Positions 1 to 8,104 of a stretch of 40,714 bases of DNA are shown in pieces. Source of the stretch: Desulfovibrio sp. Its GTDB lineage: Bacteria; Desulfobacterota; Desulfovibrionia; Desulfovibrionales; Desulfovibrionaceae. How positions within the stretch are numbered: position 1 is the first letter of the stretch; each line of letters opens with the position of its first letter. The stretch covers positions 1 to 40,714 of the forward strand of contig NZ_WASP01000020.1 of the NCBI RefSeq assembly GCF_009712225.1, read 5' to 3'. The position numbers were made by a program, and so were the translations under genes. The notes beneath the pieces were generated by a model. It made no database searches. It worked only from the letters and a program-made list of their open reading frames with translations, and was not told the origin of the DNA.

Positions 1-212
1 TCAAGACGATGAAATACTGCCCGACCTTCCCGAAAAGGTTCGGCTCGATCCAGGAGGGCGTCAAAGGAAATGCCGGTGATCAAAGGTTCGACACCGATAC
101 TGTCGTGACGCTGGCCCGGCAGAAGAATGAAGCGGGCGAGATTGCCGAGAGCATCGACCAAAGCCACGATCTTGGTGGTCAGGCCGCCCCGCGATCGGCC
201 TATGGCCTGATT
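1..212 (-). CDS. IS5-family transposase, second frame (OrfB), partial
   Basis: The frame entered after the -1 slip reads NQAIGRSRGGLTTKIVALVD and continues with GQRHDSIGVEPLITGI, the usual central DDE region (second aspartate in VDALG). It stays open to the window edge, so the C-terminus with the catalytic glutamate is not visible. It has no start codon of its own near the overlap, which fits expression only as a frameshift fusion. Confidence 0.75.
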
Positions 213-547
213 TTGAGTCCCCCTTTTGCACCGGTTCCATGCTGGTGGACCCGGACGATGGTGCCGTCGATGAGGGCATATTCGAAGTCCGGGTCTCCGG
301 ACAAGGTCTCGAAAATCCGTTCGAAGACGCCTTTCAGGGCCCATCGGCGAAAGCGGACGAAGATGGAATTCCAATTTCCCAACGTCTCCGGAAGATCGCG
401 CCACGGCGATCCGGTGCGGGCAATCCAGAGAATGGCTTCAAGAAATGAGCGGTTGTCACGGCCTGTTCTGCCGGGGTCAGTCGCTTTGCCCGGAAGAAGG
501 TCTTTGATCCGTTCCCACTGTTCATCAGTCAATCGGTACCGCGGCAT
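200..547 (-). CDS. IS5-family transposase, first frame (OrfA)
   Basis: This is the N-terminal part of a DDE transposase (115 aa), starting with MPRYRLTDEQWERIKDLL. It carries the conserved ARTGSPWRDLPETLGNW and FEYALIDGTIVRVHQH segments; the aspartate in LIDGT is the first residue expected of the DDE triad. Translation stops just after the AAAA slip site at 211-214. The rest of the catalytic domain is read only after a -1 frameshift, as is usual in IS427-type elements. The start follows directly on the element end and no strong ribosome site is visible. Confidence 0.85.
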   Translation of the reverse strand: MPRYRLTDEQWERIKDLLPGKATDPGRTGRDNRSFLEAILWIARTGSPWRDLPETLGNWNSIFVRFRRWALKGVFERIFETLSGDPDFEYALIDGTIVRVHQHGTGAKGGLKIRP

Positions 548-658
548 TCAAGGCTCCACACAAGATGAATCCTTGAATCAGAAACCGAGTCTGGGAGCAA
601 CTAATTTTGCGAAAGGCACAAAAATGCCTGATCTTCTGAAGACCCCGTTCTATTACTT

Positions 659-740
659 CGTCATGGCCGGGCTCGACCCGGCCATCCACGGACCGCGGGG
701 CCGCAAGACGTGGATACCCGGCTCAAGGCCGGGTATGACG
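659..740. repeat. Palindromic double-hairpin repeat (alphaproteobacterial REP-like)
   Basis: Two arms, 659-690 and 709-740, are imperfect inverted copies of each other (CGTCATGGCCGGG... against ...CCGGGTATGACG). Each arm is also palindromic by itself: ATGGCCGGG/CCCGGCCAT, then ATACCCGG/CCGGGTAT. Read through, it gives the familiar spurious peptide VMAGLDPAIHG...WIPGSRPGMT. From general knowledge such elements are abundant between genes in Rhizobiales and related alphaproteobacteria. It lies just outside the IS5 end. Confidence 0.85.
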
Positions 741-826
741 ACTTATTGAATGTCAACAGGCCTTAGGCAGTTACCGGCCCCAAGGCCCCCAATCTCAGTT
801 GGATTGGTTGCCGCCCTAGGAAGCCC

Positions 827-1123
827 TCAAGGCCAGCCGACGGCGCGCTGGTGCGGCGCTGCGGACGTGGTGTCGTTGTCGGCTTCGCTTTCCGGAATGA
901 AGGCGGCCGGATGGATGAGCATCGGTTTATCGGCCGTGCCGGAATCGACGCTTTCCACCTCAAGCAATCCTTCGTTCGGCGCTTCCGTACAGACCTTGAG
1001 TATCCTGATCCGAATGCTGCCACGCCGACGGAAGAATCCCTCGGCACCAGGCGCGCGAACGCCGTCGTGAGCAACAGGTTGCACACCTGCGATGCTGGTA
1101 AGGTTAGGTTGGAGCTGCATCAT
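827..1123 (-). CDS. Small hypothetical protein
   Basis: This 98-aa frame starts at the second of two ATGs (MQLQPNLTSIAGVQPV), 5 nt behind a good ribosome site, GGAGG. Composition looks protein-like: a basic stretch (FFRRRGSIRIRIL) is followed by an acidic C-terminal half (ESVDSGTADK, PESEADND). I recognise no family or catalytic motif. Overlapping frames on both strands are of similar length, so coding is supported mainly by the ribosome site and composition. It lies between the palindromic repeat and the minus-strand operon. Confidence 0.4.
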   Translation of the reverse strand: MMQLQPNLTSIAGVQPVAHDGVRAPGAEGFFRRRGSIRIRILKVCTEAPNEGLLEVESVDSGTADKPMLIHPAAFIPESEADNDTTSAAPHQRAVGWP

Positions 1124-1316
1124 CCCCTCCAAGAACTCTCTCTTGGCAGCTTACCTGGAGCAGGTCGAGCCACAAATTCATGACCGACTTCCGCGGTCCC
1201 AAACCGCCTGCCGATCGCGCCGGCCTCGCCCGAGTCGACCTCCGCGCCGTTGTGGCATCCGCAATGTCATATCGCGGGCATCCGCTCCCAACACAAGAGC
1301 ATCTGCCCCCGGCTGA

Positions 1317-1943
1317 TCAAAAGCTAAACCAGCGTATCAGCAGCCATCCGAAATGTCCTGCCGGCTGATGAAAGTTCTCGTCCACAGAGCGTAACGCTTG
1401 GAAAAGCAGCGTTTCAAAGAACCGCAGATCATAGCCGAACAACCAACATAAAGCGAAAAACCCGGCGTAACAGGCTGCAGACGGCCCGCCCATGCGCCAG
1501 TCCTGCCGTGATGGCCAGCAGCTGTGCCAGCAACTGACGATAACCCAGGTTGCGAATATCGCCGGCAGCCAGGAATGGGTGAGGCATAGCGGCTTGGCCC
1601 AGCCGTCGAGTAGTTTGGTGCCGATAGGAAGCAGCAACAGGGGGGCAAGCGCCGTCGGCGCGCCGTTCCAGAGGTTGACCCGCTCGAACTCCACTGAGCC
1701 GAGGAACCAACCGTTTTCGGTCTTATGCGGGATGATCGAAAATCTCTCCGGTCGCGCCAGAGTGACAAAACCAACCATCAGATGGCACAGCTCATGCGCG
1801 GCAGTCCCTGGCAGCCTGACGACGGTGGGGCGCCAGAAAGCGTAACGCAGGAACCAGAAGACGCTGTACCAGGCCGCCAGCAGGACAAACAGGCTCGCCG
1901 GCCGGGGAATGAGCACCCAGCGGAGCAAGGGGGCAAGAATCAT
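1317..1943 (-). CDS. Membrane protein with HExxH motif (possible M50-like metallopeptidase)
   Basis: This 208-aa protein has several hydrophobic segments (about residues 10-38, 45-62, 95-112, 120-145 and 155-175). A zinc-protease motif HELCH lies at residues 50-54 inside the hydrophobic context GTAAHELCHLMVGFV. A membrane-embedded HExxH is typical of site-2-type (M50) peptidases, but the second metal-binding motif (NxxPxPxLDG) is not evident, so the call is tentative. The start ATG overlaps the stop of the EAL gene (ATGA), implying translational coupling. It is the last gene of the minus-strand operon. Whether it cleaves a signalling protein or a pilus component is unknown. Confidence 0.6.
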   Translation of the reverse strand: MILAPLLRWVLIPRPASLFVLLAAWYSVFWFLRYAFWRPTVVRLPGTAAHELCHLMVGFVTLARPERFSIIPHKTENGWFLGSVEFERVNLWNGAPTALAPLLLLPIGTKLLDGWAKPLCLTHSWLPAIFATWVIVSCWHSCWPSRQDWRMGGPSAACYAGFFALCWLFGYDLRFFETLLFQALRSVDENFHQPAGHFGWLLIRWFSF

Positions 1944-3682
1944 TCCCCGCCACCACCGGCAACGAGATAGGGGCGAAAGGTGCGTGTCGTCTGAGGGGGC
2001 AAGACTTCCTCGATCTGGCCCACGGTCAAAGGACGGCTGTAGTGATAACCTTGGACTATGTCGCAGCCTTCAGTCCTCAGAAACTGGGCCTGCTGCAGGG
2101 TCTCGACGCCCTCCGCGACGACTTTGAGATTCAAGCTCTTCGCCATGGTGATGATCGTTTTGATCAAGACGCAGGAACTGTCTTTTCCTGGCAGATCGCG
2201 AACAAAGGACCGATCGATTTTCAGGGTGTGGAAGGGATAGCGGCGCAAATATGTCAGCGACGAGTAGCCGGTCCCAAAGTCGTCGAGCGACAATCGAACA
2301 CCCAACTCGACTAATTTCTCCAGCGCCGCAGCGACATCGGGAGAATCGTCCATCACCGAACTCTCGGTGATTTCGATTTCCAAGCGCTGGGCCGGCAACC
2401 CGCTCTCGCGGAGCGCGTATTTGACATCATCGACGATATTGCCCTGTTGGAAGTGCAGGGGAGATGCATTCACGGCGATACGGCCGATCTGACGGCCTTC
2501 GTTGAGCCAAGCCATTGCTTGGCGGCACGCTGTGCGCAGCGCCCACGCTTCGATTGGGACGATCAGCGAATTTTCCTCGGCCAAGCGAATGAAGCGGTCG
2601 GGAGGAACCTGGCCGAGTGCTTCATTGTGCCAGCGCAGCAGAGCCTCACAGCCAACCATCTCTCCAGTCGAGGTGCTGATGAGCGGCTGGTATTGCAAAG
2701 AGAATTCATTGCGCGACAAGGCCGTCCGCAATTGGGTGAAGAGTTCCCATCGAACGGCCGTCCGGCGTTGCATTTCGGGCGTGAAAAAGGTAATCGCGCT
2801 TTTGCTCTTCCGACCGTACGACATGGCGATGCTGCAATTCTGAAAGAGTTGGTCGCTAGTCGTACCATCCATCGGCGCCGAGGTGACGCTGAGGCGAACC
2901 GAGATCGACATATCCCTGTCTTGCACCTCGAATGGTGCGCTCATGACCTTCAGGATTTGCTCGGCCGCGGCGGTGGTAGCGCTTTCCAGGTTGTCGCGGG
3001 CGATTACAAGCAGAAAATCTTGATTGCTGATCCGAGAAATTGCAGCGGGAGCACATTCGGCTGCGTAGAGACGACGGGCGGCTTCGATCAGGATCGAATC
3101 GGCCGCGATGTGCCCGAGAGAGTCGCTGATCTCCTGCAGTCCTTCCAAGCGAACCTGGATAAGCGACACAACCTTGTTGACGCCATCGCACAAAAGTTCC
3201 TTTTCCAGCAAATCGTTGGCAGGCCCCCAGTTTGGAAGATGGGTGAGATAATCGAACAGTAGATGGGTCGAGCCATGACCGGAAACAGAATTGACGAGTA
3301 GCAGATAATGGGTCGGCATCTGGGCGTTTTCTATTGGCCAGATCGTCACAGTCAACCAGTAGGGCGCACCATCCCGGCGGCGATTGTAGATGGCGCCACG
3401 CCACATCTCTTCGCGGCGGAGGGTGTCGACAATATTGGCAATTGCAGCCTTCGAGCGATAGCTGGGATGCCAAAGGCGAACAGCCGATACTCCGGGTGGC
3501 TGCGGCAAGGGATCGGTGATGACCGCGAACGCCTCGCTGAAATGTGTGATGCGGCCGGCATCATCGACAATCAGGATCGGTTCCTTGCAATCCTCGACGG
3601 CTCGACCCCAGTCATCGGCCTGCTCGATGCGTTGCTTAAGTAAAGGAAGCGTTAGCGAACGCTCGGATTTATCGACTCGCAT
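1940..3682 (-). CDS. PAS / degenerate GGDEF / EAL protein, probable c-di-GMP phosphodiesterase
   Basis: The protein has 580 aa from the ATG at 3682 (MRVDKSERSLTLPLL). An in-frame upstream start at 3799 would overlap the previous gene by over 100 nt, so the start with a 14-nt overlap is preferred. Order: PAS-like domain (about 25-135, PILIVDDAGRITHFSEAF); a GGDEF domain whose signature has become RISNQDF (about 216-222), so cyclase activity is unlikely; then an intact EAL domain with CEALLRW near 346 and DDFGTGYSS near 466, both needed for c-di-GMP hydrolysis. Predicted activity: opening c-di-GMP to pGpG. Next to transfer and adhesin genes it could tune attachment; this is inference. Confidence 0.9.
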   Translation of the reverse strand: MRVDKSERSLTLPLLKQRIEQADDWGRAVEDCKEPILIVDDAGRITHFSEAFAVITDPLPQPPGVSAVRLWHPSYRSKAAIANIVDTLRREEMWRGAIYNRRRDGAPYWLTVTIWPIENAQMPTHYLLLVNSVSGHGSTHLLFDYLTHLPNWGPANDLLEKELLCDGVNKVVSLIQVRLEGLQEISDSLGHIAADSILIEAARRLYAAECAPAAISRISNQDFLLVIARDNLESATTAAAEQILKVMSAPFEVQDRDMSISVRLSVTSAPMDGTTSDQLFQNCSIAMSYGRKSKSAITFFTPEMQRRTAVRWELFTQLRTALSRNEFSLQYQPLISTSTGEMVGCEALLRWHNEALGQVPPDRFIRLAEENSLIVPIEAWALRTACRQAMAWLNEGRQIGRIAVNASPLHFQQGNIVDDVKYALRESGLPAQRLEIEITESSVMDDSPDVAAALEKLVELGVRLSLDDFGTGYSSLTYLRRYPFHTLKIDRSFVRDLPGKDSSCVLIKTIITMAKSLNLKVVAEGVETLQQAQFLRTEGCDIVQGYHYSRPLTVGQIEEVLPPQTTRTFRPYLVAGGGGE

Positions 3683-4985
3683 TGGCGGCCACTCGTTGAA
3701 ATGACTTGCTGGGAAAGGGGGGAACAGCATCGACCTGATTGGGATCAACATTCCATTCCCAATAGTTCTCGGCGCCATAGGTGCGCAGATAAAGGGCACG
3801 CTTCAGGTCGCGGTGCTTTCGGTATTCGTCATCGCTGTTCCGCCCATAGACTTCCATCGGCAGGTAGCGCGTATTGGTGTCGAGCAAGACAAAGTCCGGC
3901 AAGACGGCGTCTTCAGCCGCGTCATAGCGCAAGGGCTTTTCGAACCAACGGTTTTGGTCGATCAGCTTGCGGGTGACGATTTTCTCGTAGGAACTCGCAA
4001 ACGGGATGAATTCCGCAGTGGTAAAAAGAAAACCAGCTGCGCTGACATCGCCGATCATCGAGCCGTCATGACGCTTACGGACCTCAGCAGCGATAATCGC
4101 GATGGTGCGGTCGGCTTCACCGGCGATTTTTCGATGCAAGCCAAGGGCTGGGAAACGTTCGATGCAGCGTCCCCAGAATTGCGTTGTGCTGTAAAAAGTC
4201 AGTTTGTGCTGATCGGCGCGGGAGAGAGTGATGCGCGTCGATTTGCCGCCGACCGACGTGTTCACTAATTCGCCGATGAAAAGGAGGATTTCCGCCCGCT
4301 TGTCGCCGGACGTCGCCCAATGAACCTTTTCCTGCAATTCAGTGCCGACTCTCTGGTGCAGGTTCGGGCCAGACATTGCCGGCAGGACGATCAAGCGCTG
4401 AGACATCCTCACGCTACGCTGAACAATGTCCACGGCGGCTTCGTCGAGCCGGTGCTTGGCCACGGCCCAATTTCGCTTTCCAACCATTCTCGGGTGCCAA
4501 CGCTGCAGATCCGCAGCCGACCATAGGTAATGGAGCAGGCCCAGGATGCTCATCTGAGTGCGCCTGGTCGACGATGGACCGCGAGGTGCAGGCGTGACCG
4601 GCGCCGGTTCGCGCTGGCCAAGTTCTCGACCCAGTGCAAAATCAAAGCGGATCCGCTTGGTGCCGTCTGAGGCTTCGGTGATCACATCGTCGGCATAGGC
4701 GACCTGGCCGGTGGTCTCGATCGCCGGCGCATAGAAATGGCAATCCGTGCTGTGGACATGCCCGGAGTTCGGGTACCGCGCCAGATAGAAGACGCCAGCC
4801 CGCTGGAAAATATAAAGCGGAGCTTCCTGTTCGACGCATTTGCAAAAGCAGGCGATCTTGAAGCCCTTGGCCTTCTGAAGAGCTTCCTGCCAGGCGGCCG
4901 GTTGTTCTGCTCGGCGCTCGGGCGACCATCCGGTGCCGTCGGGCAACGTAACCCAATATTCGCGCCTGGACTCCCTCTCGCTCAT
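3669..4985 (-). CDS. DUF1173 family protein
   Basis: This 438-aa protein has an N-terminal cluster of Cys/His residues (CFCKC at 46-50; HVHSTDCH at 76-83) that may bind metal. The middle is rich in helices (LLHYLWSAADLQRWHP), and the C-terminal part reads VLPDFVLLDTNTRYLPMEVYG followed by a Y-rich helix. The pattern matches DUF1173, known from plasmids and integrative elements and of unknown function. The C-terminal D...E-V-Y-G arrangement recalls a PD-(D/E)xK nuclease core with the lysine replaced; this is only a resemblance. The start ATG overlaps the stop of the 31-aa gene by 4 nt (ATGA). Confidence 0.75.
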   Translation of the reverse strand: MSERESRREYWVTLPDGTGWSPERRAEQPAAWQEALQKAKGFKIACFCKCVEQEAPLYIFQRAGVFYLARYPNSGHVHSTDCHFYAPAIETTGQVAYADDVITEASDGTKRIRFDFALGRELGQREPAPVTPAPRGPSSTRRTQMSILGLLHYLWSAADLQRWHPRMVGKRNWAVAKHRLDEAAVDIVQRSVRMSQRLIVLPAMSGPNLHQRVGTELQEKVHWATSGDKRAEILLFIGELVNTSVGGKSTRITLSRADQHKLTFYSTTQFWGRCIERFPALGLHRKIAGEADRTIAIIAAEVRKRHDGSMIGDVSAAGFLFTTAEFIPFASSYEKIVTRKLIDQNRWFEKPLRYDAAEDAVLPDFVLLDTNTRYLPMEVYGRNSDDEYRKHRDLKRALYLRTYGAENYWEWNVDPNQVDAVPPFPSKSFQRVAANASR

Positions 4986-5077
4986 CGCCGCTCTCCCCGG
5001 AAATAGGTTTCGCGCTGGCCGCGGATAGCGGTCAGATCAATACGGAGGGGGCGAGGGCGCACGAACGGTTGCGTCAT
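4982..5077 (-). CDS. 31-aa microprotein inside DUF1173 operon
   Basis: A very short frame begins MTQPFVRPRPLRIDLTAIRG and ends in a basic tail (FRGERR). Its ATG overlaps the stop of the upstream gene (ATGA, 5074-5077), and its own TGA overlaps the ATG of the DUF1173 gene (4982-4985). Two exact 4-nt overlaps in a row are strong evidence that it is translated in a coupled operon. The peptide is Arg/Pro-rich with no membrane segment. No family is recognised. It may be a small partner of the DUF1173 protein or mainly a coupling device. Confidence 0.6.
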   Translation of the reverse strand: MTQPFVRPRPLRIDLTAIRGQRETYFRGERR

Positions 5078-5550
5078 CCGCCATCACCATGGAGTTCGGC
5101 CCTGACGCGGTTCGCCAGCCGATCCGGCAAACGAGCCCAATCAAGGATGTCTTCGAGCAAGTCACGCAGGCGCTGGACCATCTCGTCGAGGTGAGGGTCT
5201 GCTTTTACGGTGACCGGAAGAGAAGGAATATCGGCTGGAGCGGGCGCTTGCTTGCCGGCGGCGGCGGCGAGAGCGGCAGACAACCGATTAACAGCCTCGC
5301 CAGCTGTCGGTGTGCCAACTTGCGCCAAGACGCCTTGCGCAAAGAGCGCCGCTGCCTGAAGGTCGTGAGCCGCCGCCATAACGTTCGCGATGGCCATGAG
5401 ATCGGCGTCGCTCACCAGGGTCTCGGTGACCTGCAAGATCGCCAATATCTCGTGGTTCCGAAAGATATAGGCCAAGCCGCGCCCTATCTGGGCGGCCTCA
5501 AATTGCGGTGGCTCAGAGCTGCTCACTCGAAATCCCCAATGTAGGCGCAT
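5074..5550 (-). CDS. Hypothetical protein, first gene of minus-strand operon
   Basis: The protein has 158 aa if it starts at the ATG at 5550 (MRLHWGFRVSSSEPPQFEAA); an in-frame start at 5592 would run into the shared promoter region. It is Ala/Leu-rich and mostly helical (IANVMAAAHDLQAAALFAQG; LDEMVQRLRDLLEDILDWARL), cytoplasmic, with a Pro-rich linker (KQAPAPADIPSLPV) in between. No family is recognised. It heads the operon that continues with the 31-aa gene and the DUF1173 gene, and is transcribed away from traL. Confidence 0.65.
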   Translation of the reverse strand: MRLHWGFRVSSSEPPQFEAAQIGRGLAYIFRNHEILAILQVTETLVSDADLMAIANVMAAAHDLQAAALFAQGVLAQVGTPTAGEAVNRLSAALAAAAGKQAPAPADIPSLPVTVKADPHLDEMVQRLRDLLEDILDWARLPDRLANRVRAELHGDGG

Positions 5551-5587
5551 TGGGACATTTGACCGCGTTGTCAACAACGAAAACAGG

Positions 5588-5622
5588 GCCAATTACTTAC
5601 AAAACCGGGTATGAATTGGCCG
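5588..5622. promoter_or_regulatory. Inverted repeat in divergent promoter region (putative operator)
   Basis: GGCCAATT at 5588-5595 is repeated exactly as AATTGGCC at 5615-5622, with a 19-nt spacer. The half-site centres are 27 nt apart, which suits a dimeric regulator. It sits in the only gap between the minus-strand operon (starts 5550) and traL (starts 5685), so binding there could control both. A purine-rich stretch AAGGAGAGGAGGGGGG follows, upstream of traL. The regulator is unknown. Confidence 0.5.
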
Positions 5623-5684
5623 TATTAAGGAGAGGAGGGGGGTCGATATGATGCCGTTGTCCTTGATTTAATCGAGCGGCAGGC

Positions 5685-5987
5685 ATGAGCAAAGAACCCG
5701 TTTACATCCCTCGGCACATTGATGCGCCGTTCCAATTTCTTTTCTGGCAGTTCGATGAAATTCTGCCGGTGATCGTCGCCGCGATGTTCGGTGTTCTGCT
5801 GCACCAGCAACTTATTTGCTTCGCGATCGGCCTGGTCATCATGAACCGCTGGACGAAGTATCGGGACAATCATCCGGACGGCTACGCGCTGCACGCGCTT
5901 TACTGGACCGGGATCGTTCCACTGAGCCTGGTCGGGAAAAAGTCGCACCTGATCCCGGAAGCGCTGGACCGGGAGTTCCTTCCATGA
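5685..5987 (+). CDS. traL: Type-F conjugative transfer protein TraL
   Basis: At 100 aa this is the usual TraL size. It starts MSKEPVYIPRHIDAPFQFLF, with the typical IPRHIDxP opening followed by adjacent hydrophobic segments (about 24-53) and the charged MNRWTKYRDNHPDG stretch. TraL is an inner-membrane part of the type-F mating-pair apparatus, related to VirB3. It is the first gene of the transfer operon, and its stop overlaps the traE start (ATGA). Confidence 0.92.
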   Translation: MSKEPVYIPRHIDAPFQFLFWQFDEILPVIVAAMFGVLLHQQLICFAIGLVIMNRWTKYRDNHPDGYALHALYWTGIVPLSLVGKKSHLIPEALDREFLP

Positions 5988-6628
5988 ATTTGTTTGGGTT
6001 CAAGAAGACGCTGAACAACGCGGTCTCCAGCGACAGGCGCAAAACGTTTCTCCTCGCTGCGATGGTCGCCTCAAACCTGATGCTCGTGCTCTACACGATT
6101 TTCAAGAGTGAGATCGTCATCCTCCAACCGCCGGAATTGTTTGAGACGGCGAAGATCACGAAGAAGAACGCGACCCAAAACTATTACACCACCTGGGCAC
6201 TGGCGATCGCCGAACTGGTCGGCAATGCATCACCAAGCAACATTGAGTTCGTCAAGGACCAGATCCAGATGCTCGCAACCTCGGATCTGTATGCCTCGAT
6301 CTCGGCCGGCATCGACAAAGAAGTTCAGAAAATTAAGGACGACCAGGTTGCCCAGCGGTTTGAAGCCCGCGGCGTGTCCTTTGAGCCGGAAACCGACAAG
6401 CTGTTCGTTTACGGTAAGCTCATCGGCATCGGCATCATGGGCAACGAAGCCAGCCACGAGTTCACCTATGAAATAAGGCTCGCGATCAATTTCTATCGCG
6501 TGAAGCTGATCGCGATGCGCGGTTACAGCGGCCGTCCGATGACGCTGGACCGTATGCAGGAAAAAGAAGCGACAGAAGAGCGGCTCAAGAAGAACCAGAA
6601 GCCGGAAGACAAGGGAAATCAGAAATGA
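5984..6628 (+). CDS. traE: Type-F conjugative transfer protein TraE
   Basis: This 214-aa protein (MNLFGFKKTLNNAVSSDRRK) has one N-terminal membrane helix at about 21-40 and a periplasmic domain, the VirB5/VirB8-like layout of TraE. The frame is open further upstream, but the ATG at 5984 that overlaps the traL stop is the natural start. The C-terminus is highly charged (EKEATEERLKKNQKPEDKG). Its stop overlaps the traK ATG by 4 nt. Confidence 0.9.
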   Translation: MNLFGFKKTLNNAVSSDRRKTFLLAAMVASNLMLVLYTIFKSEIVILQPPELFETAKITKKNATQNYYTTWALAIAELVGNASPSNIEFVKDQIQMLATSDLYASISAGIDKEVQKIKDDQVAQRFEARGVSFEPETDKLFVYGKLIGIGIMGNEASHEFTYEIRLAINFYRVKLIAMRGYSGRPMTLDRMQEKEATEERLKKNQKPEDKGNQK

Positions 6629-7572
6629 CGTGGCGCATTAGAGTCCTCAGCGCAAGCCTGGCGCTTTCGGTTCTTCCATTTATCGCGTCGGCCCAATCGG
6701 TCCCGCAGCTGCAGCAGCAGGTGGGCGGTATGCCCGTCGTGCCGACGAGCATGCCGGTGGTGCCTGCGACGACCGTGCCCGGCGCTGTCGTGCAAAACCC
6801 GTCGGACCAGATCACTCAGGAGATGCTCCAACCGATCCGGCTAGTGATGAGGCCCGGCGTCGTGCAGATCGTGCCGGTGGCGGTCAGCCACCTCAACCGA
6901 TTGGTGACCCCGTTCGTCAAACCGAAGCTGCATACCACGGCTGATTTGACTTTGGATGTGAAGGGATCGGTGATTTACGTCTCTTCGAGCACCCAGAGCA
7001 CGGCATCAGTTTACATCACCGAAGGCGACAACGAGGAACTAGCGCTCGAATTGACTTTGGTCTTCCGTCAGATCCCGCCGAAAGAAGTCACCCTGGCGCT
7101 GCCGGAAGACGTGACTGCGCCGGTTCCCAGCAAAATGTCGTCGGTCGGATCGGGTGCTACTGACGGACGTGACGGCGATCCGAATGGTCAAATGCCGTAT
7201 GTCGCCGACATCCGCCAGGCGATGCGCCTCGCGGCTCTTGGCAAAGTGCCGGATGGATATACTCTTCGAAAACTCAACCGGTTCGATGTGATGCCATACT
7301 GCTCGTTGCCGCCCGGCCTGAATGTCGAATGGCAGCACGCCCAAGTCTTGGACGGTGGCGAAACACAGATCCTCGTCGGCGTGCTGAGGAACGGCACCGA
7401 AGGTCCGATGGAACCTGCGGAATATTGGTGCGGCACCGCCGAAGTGATGGCCGTCGCGTTCTGGCCCCGCAATTACCTCGAAGCCGGACAGGAAACCGAA
7501 CTGATGATCATGCGTCATCGGATTCGTCCGGAGATGAACGGCACCGTTCGTCCTTCTCTGATCAGGAACTAA
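6625..7572 (+). CDS. traK: Type-F conjugative transfer protein TraK (VirB9-like)
   Basis: This 315-aa protein has a signal peptide (MTWRIRVLSASLALSVLPFI, cleavage near IASA-Q). A Pro/Val-rich low-complexity stretch (GGMPVVPTSMPVVPATTVPG) follows, then a beta-rich secretin-like region from about residue 68 (IRLVMRPGVVQIVPVAVSHL). TraK joins TraV and TraB in the outer-membrane core of type-F systems. It overlaps traE by 4 nt and ends 4 nt before the next gene. Confidence 0.88.
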   Translation: MTWRIRVLSASLALSVLPFIASAQSVPQLQQQVGGMPVVPTSMPVVPATTVPGAVVQNPSDQITQEMLQPIRLVMRPGVVQIVPVAVSHLNRLVTPFVKPKLHTTADLTLDVKGSVIYVSSSTQSTASVYITEGDNEELALELTLVFRQIPPKEVTLALPEDVTAPVPSKMSSVGSGATDGRDGDPNGQMPYVADIRQAMRLAALGKVPDGYTLRKLNRFDVMPYCSLPPGLNVEWQHAQVLDGGETQILVGVLRNGTEGPMEPAEYWCGTAEVMAVAFWPRNYLEAGQETELMIMRHRIRPEMNGTVRPSLIRN

Positions 7573-7576
7573 GGCC

Positions 7577-8104
7577 ATGCAGTTTCCGAAATCGTTCAAA
7601 GACTTGTCGACCAATGCCAAGTTGGGCCTTTTCGTCGCGGCGGTGGTCGTTCTCGGCGGCACTTATCAGTATCTCGGTCTGAACAATCAGGCGCCGCTGG
7701 ATCAGCCGGCAAAGCAAACGTCCGGATCGCGTGTCGCTGCTCCGGACCGAAAGGATGGAGCGCAAAACGGCTCGGTCATGGCCGCACTTGCTCGCCTTGA
7801 CGAAACGACGCGGCGGATCGCGGAAAACCAAGAGAAACTCATGGCCGCCAGCGGGATCGCGGCCGTCGAAATCCCACAACGCAATGCGAAACAGCGTGTC
7901 TCCCGCGATACGGTTCCCAACGGAACCATCGAAACCGTGGATCCGCCACCGCGTAACGGGACGATCGACCGTTCGCTTTCCGATTCGGACGACGATCCGG
8001 AAAGAGCAGCGAAGATCGCCGACCTTGAAGGTCGTCTTAAGGATGCTCAACAGGCGATGAAGTCGATGACGGATGCTCTCAAAGAGCTGAAGGCGAAACC
8101 ATGA
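7577..8104 (+). CDS. Membrane-anchored hypothetical protein between traK and traB
   Basis: The protein has 175 aa, with an N-terminal membrane helix at about 15-32, then a charged, likely coiled-coil periplasmic part (MAALARLDETTRRIAENQEK; ERAAKIADLEGRLKDAQQAM). Its first residues align without gaps to the start of TraB encoded next door (MQFPKSFKDL against MKLPKFYTDL), and the topology is the same, so it looks like a TraB N-terminal paralogue without the barrel domain. It overlaps traB by 4 nt (ATGA). It could interact with TraB or regulate core assembly; this is inference. Confidence 0.75.
   Translation: MQFPKSFKDLSTNAKLGLFVAAVVVLGGTYQYLGLNNQAPLDQPAKQTSGSRVAAPDRKDGAQNGSVMAALARLDETTRRIAENQEKLMAASGIAAVEIPQRNAKQRVSRDTVPNGTIETVDPPPRNGTIDRSLSDSDDDPERAAKIADLEGRLKDAQQAMKSMTDALKELKAKP

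Larger units (their letters stand above)
1..547 (-). mobile_element. IS5-family insertion sequence (IS427-like), cut by window edge
   Basis: The minus strand encodes an IS5-type transposase in two overlapping frames joined by a predicted -1 slip on an AAAA run at 211-214. The product contains the family signatures LTDEQWERIKDLLPG, DGTIVRVHQHGTGAKGG and, after the slip, QAIGRSRGGLTTKI. The 3' end of the element lies beyond position 1, so only one end is present. The terminal repeat on the 547-600 side could not be fixed by eye. Family assignment is confident; the subgroup is inferred from the two-frame layout. Confidence 0.85.

Noticed and set aside
9..749. Long plus-strand frame of 246 codons
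   Set aside because: It is antisense to the IS5 transposase and then runs through the palindromic repeat (the VMAGLDPAIHG peptide), a well-known false gene.
2447..3262. Plus-strand 271-codon frame
   Set aside because: It is antisense to the EAL gene, whose domain motifs are unmistakable; the frame has no protein-like features.
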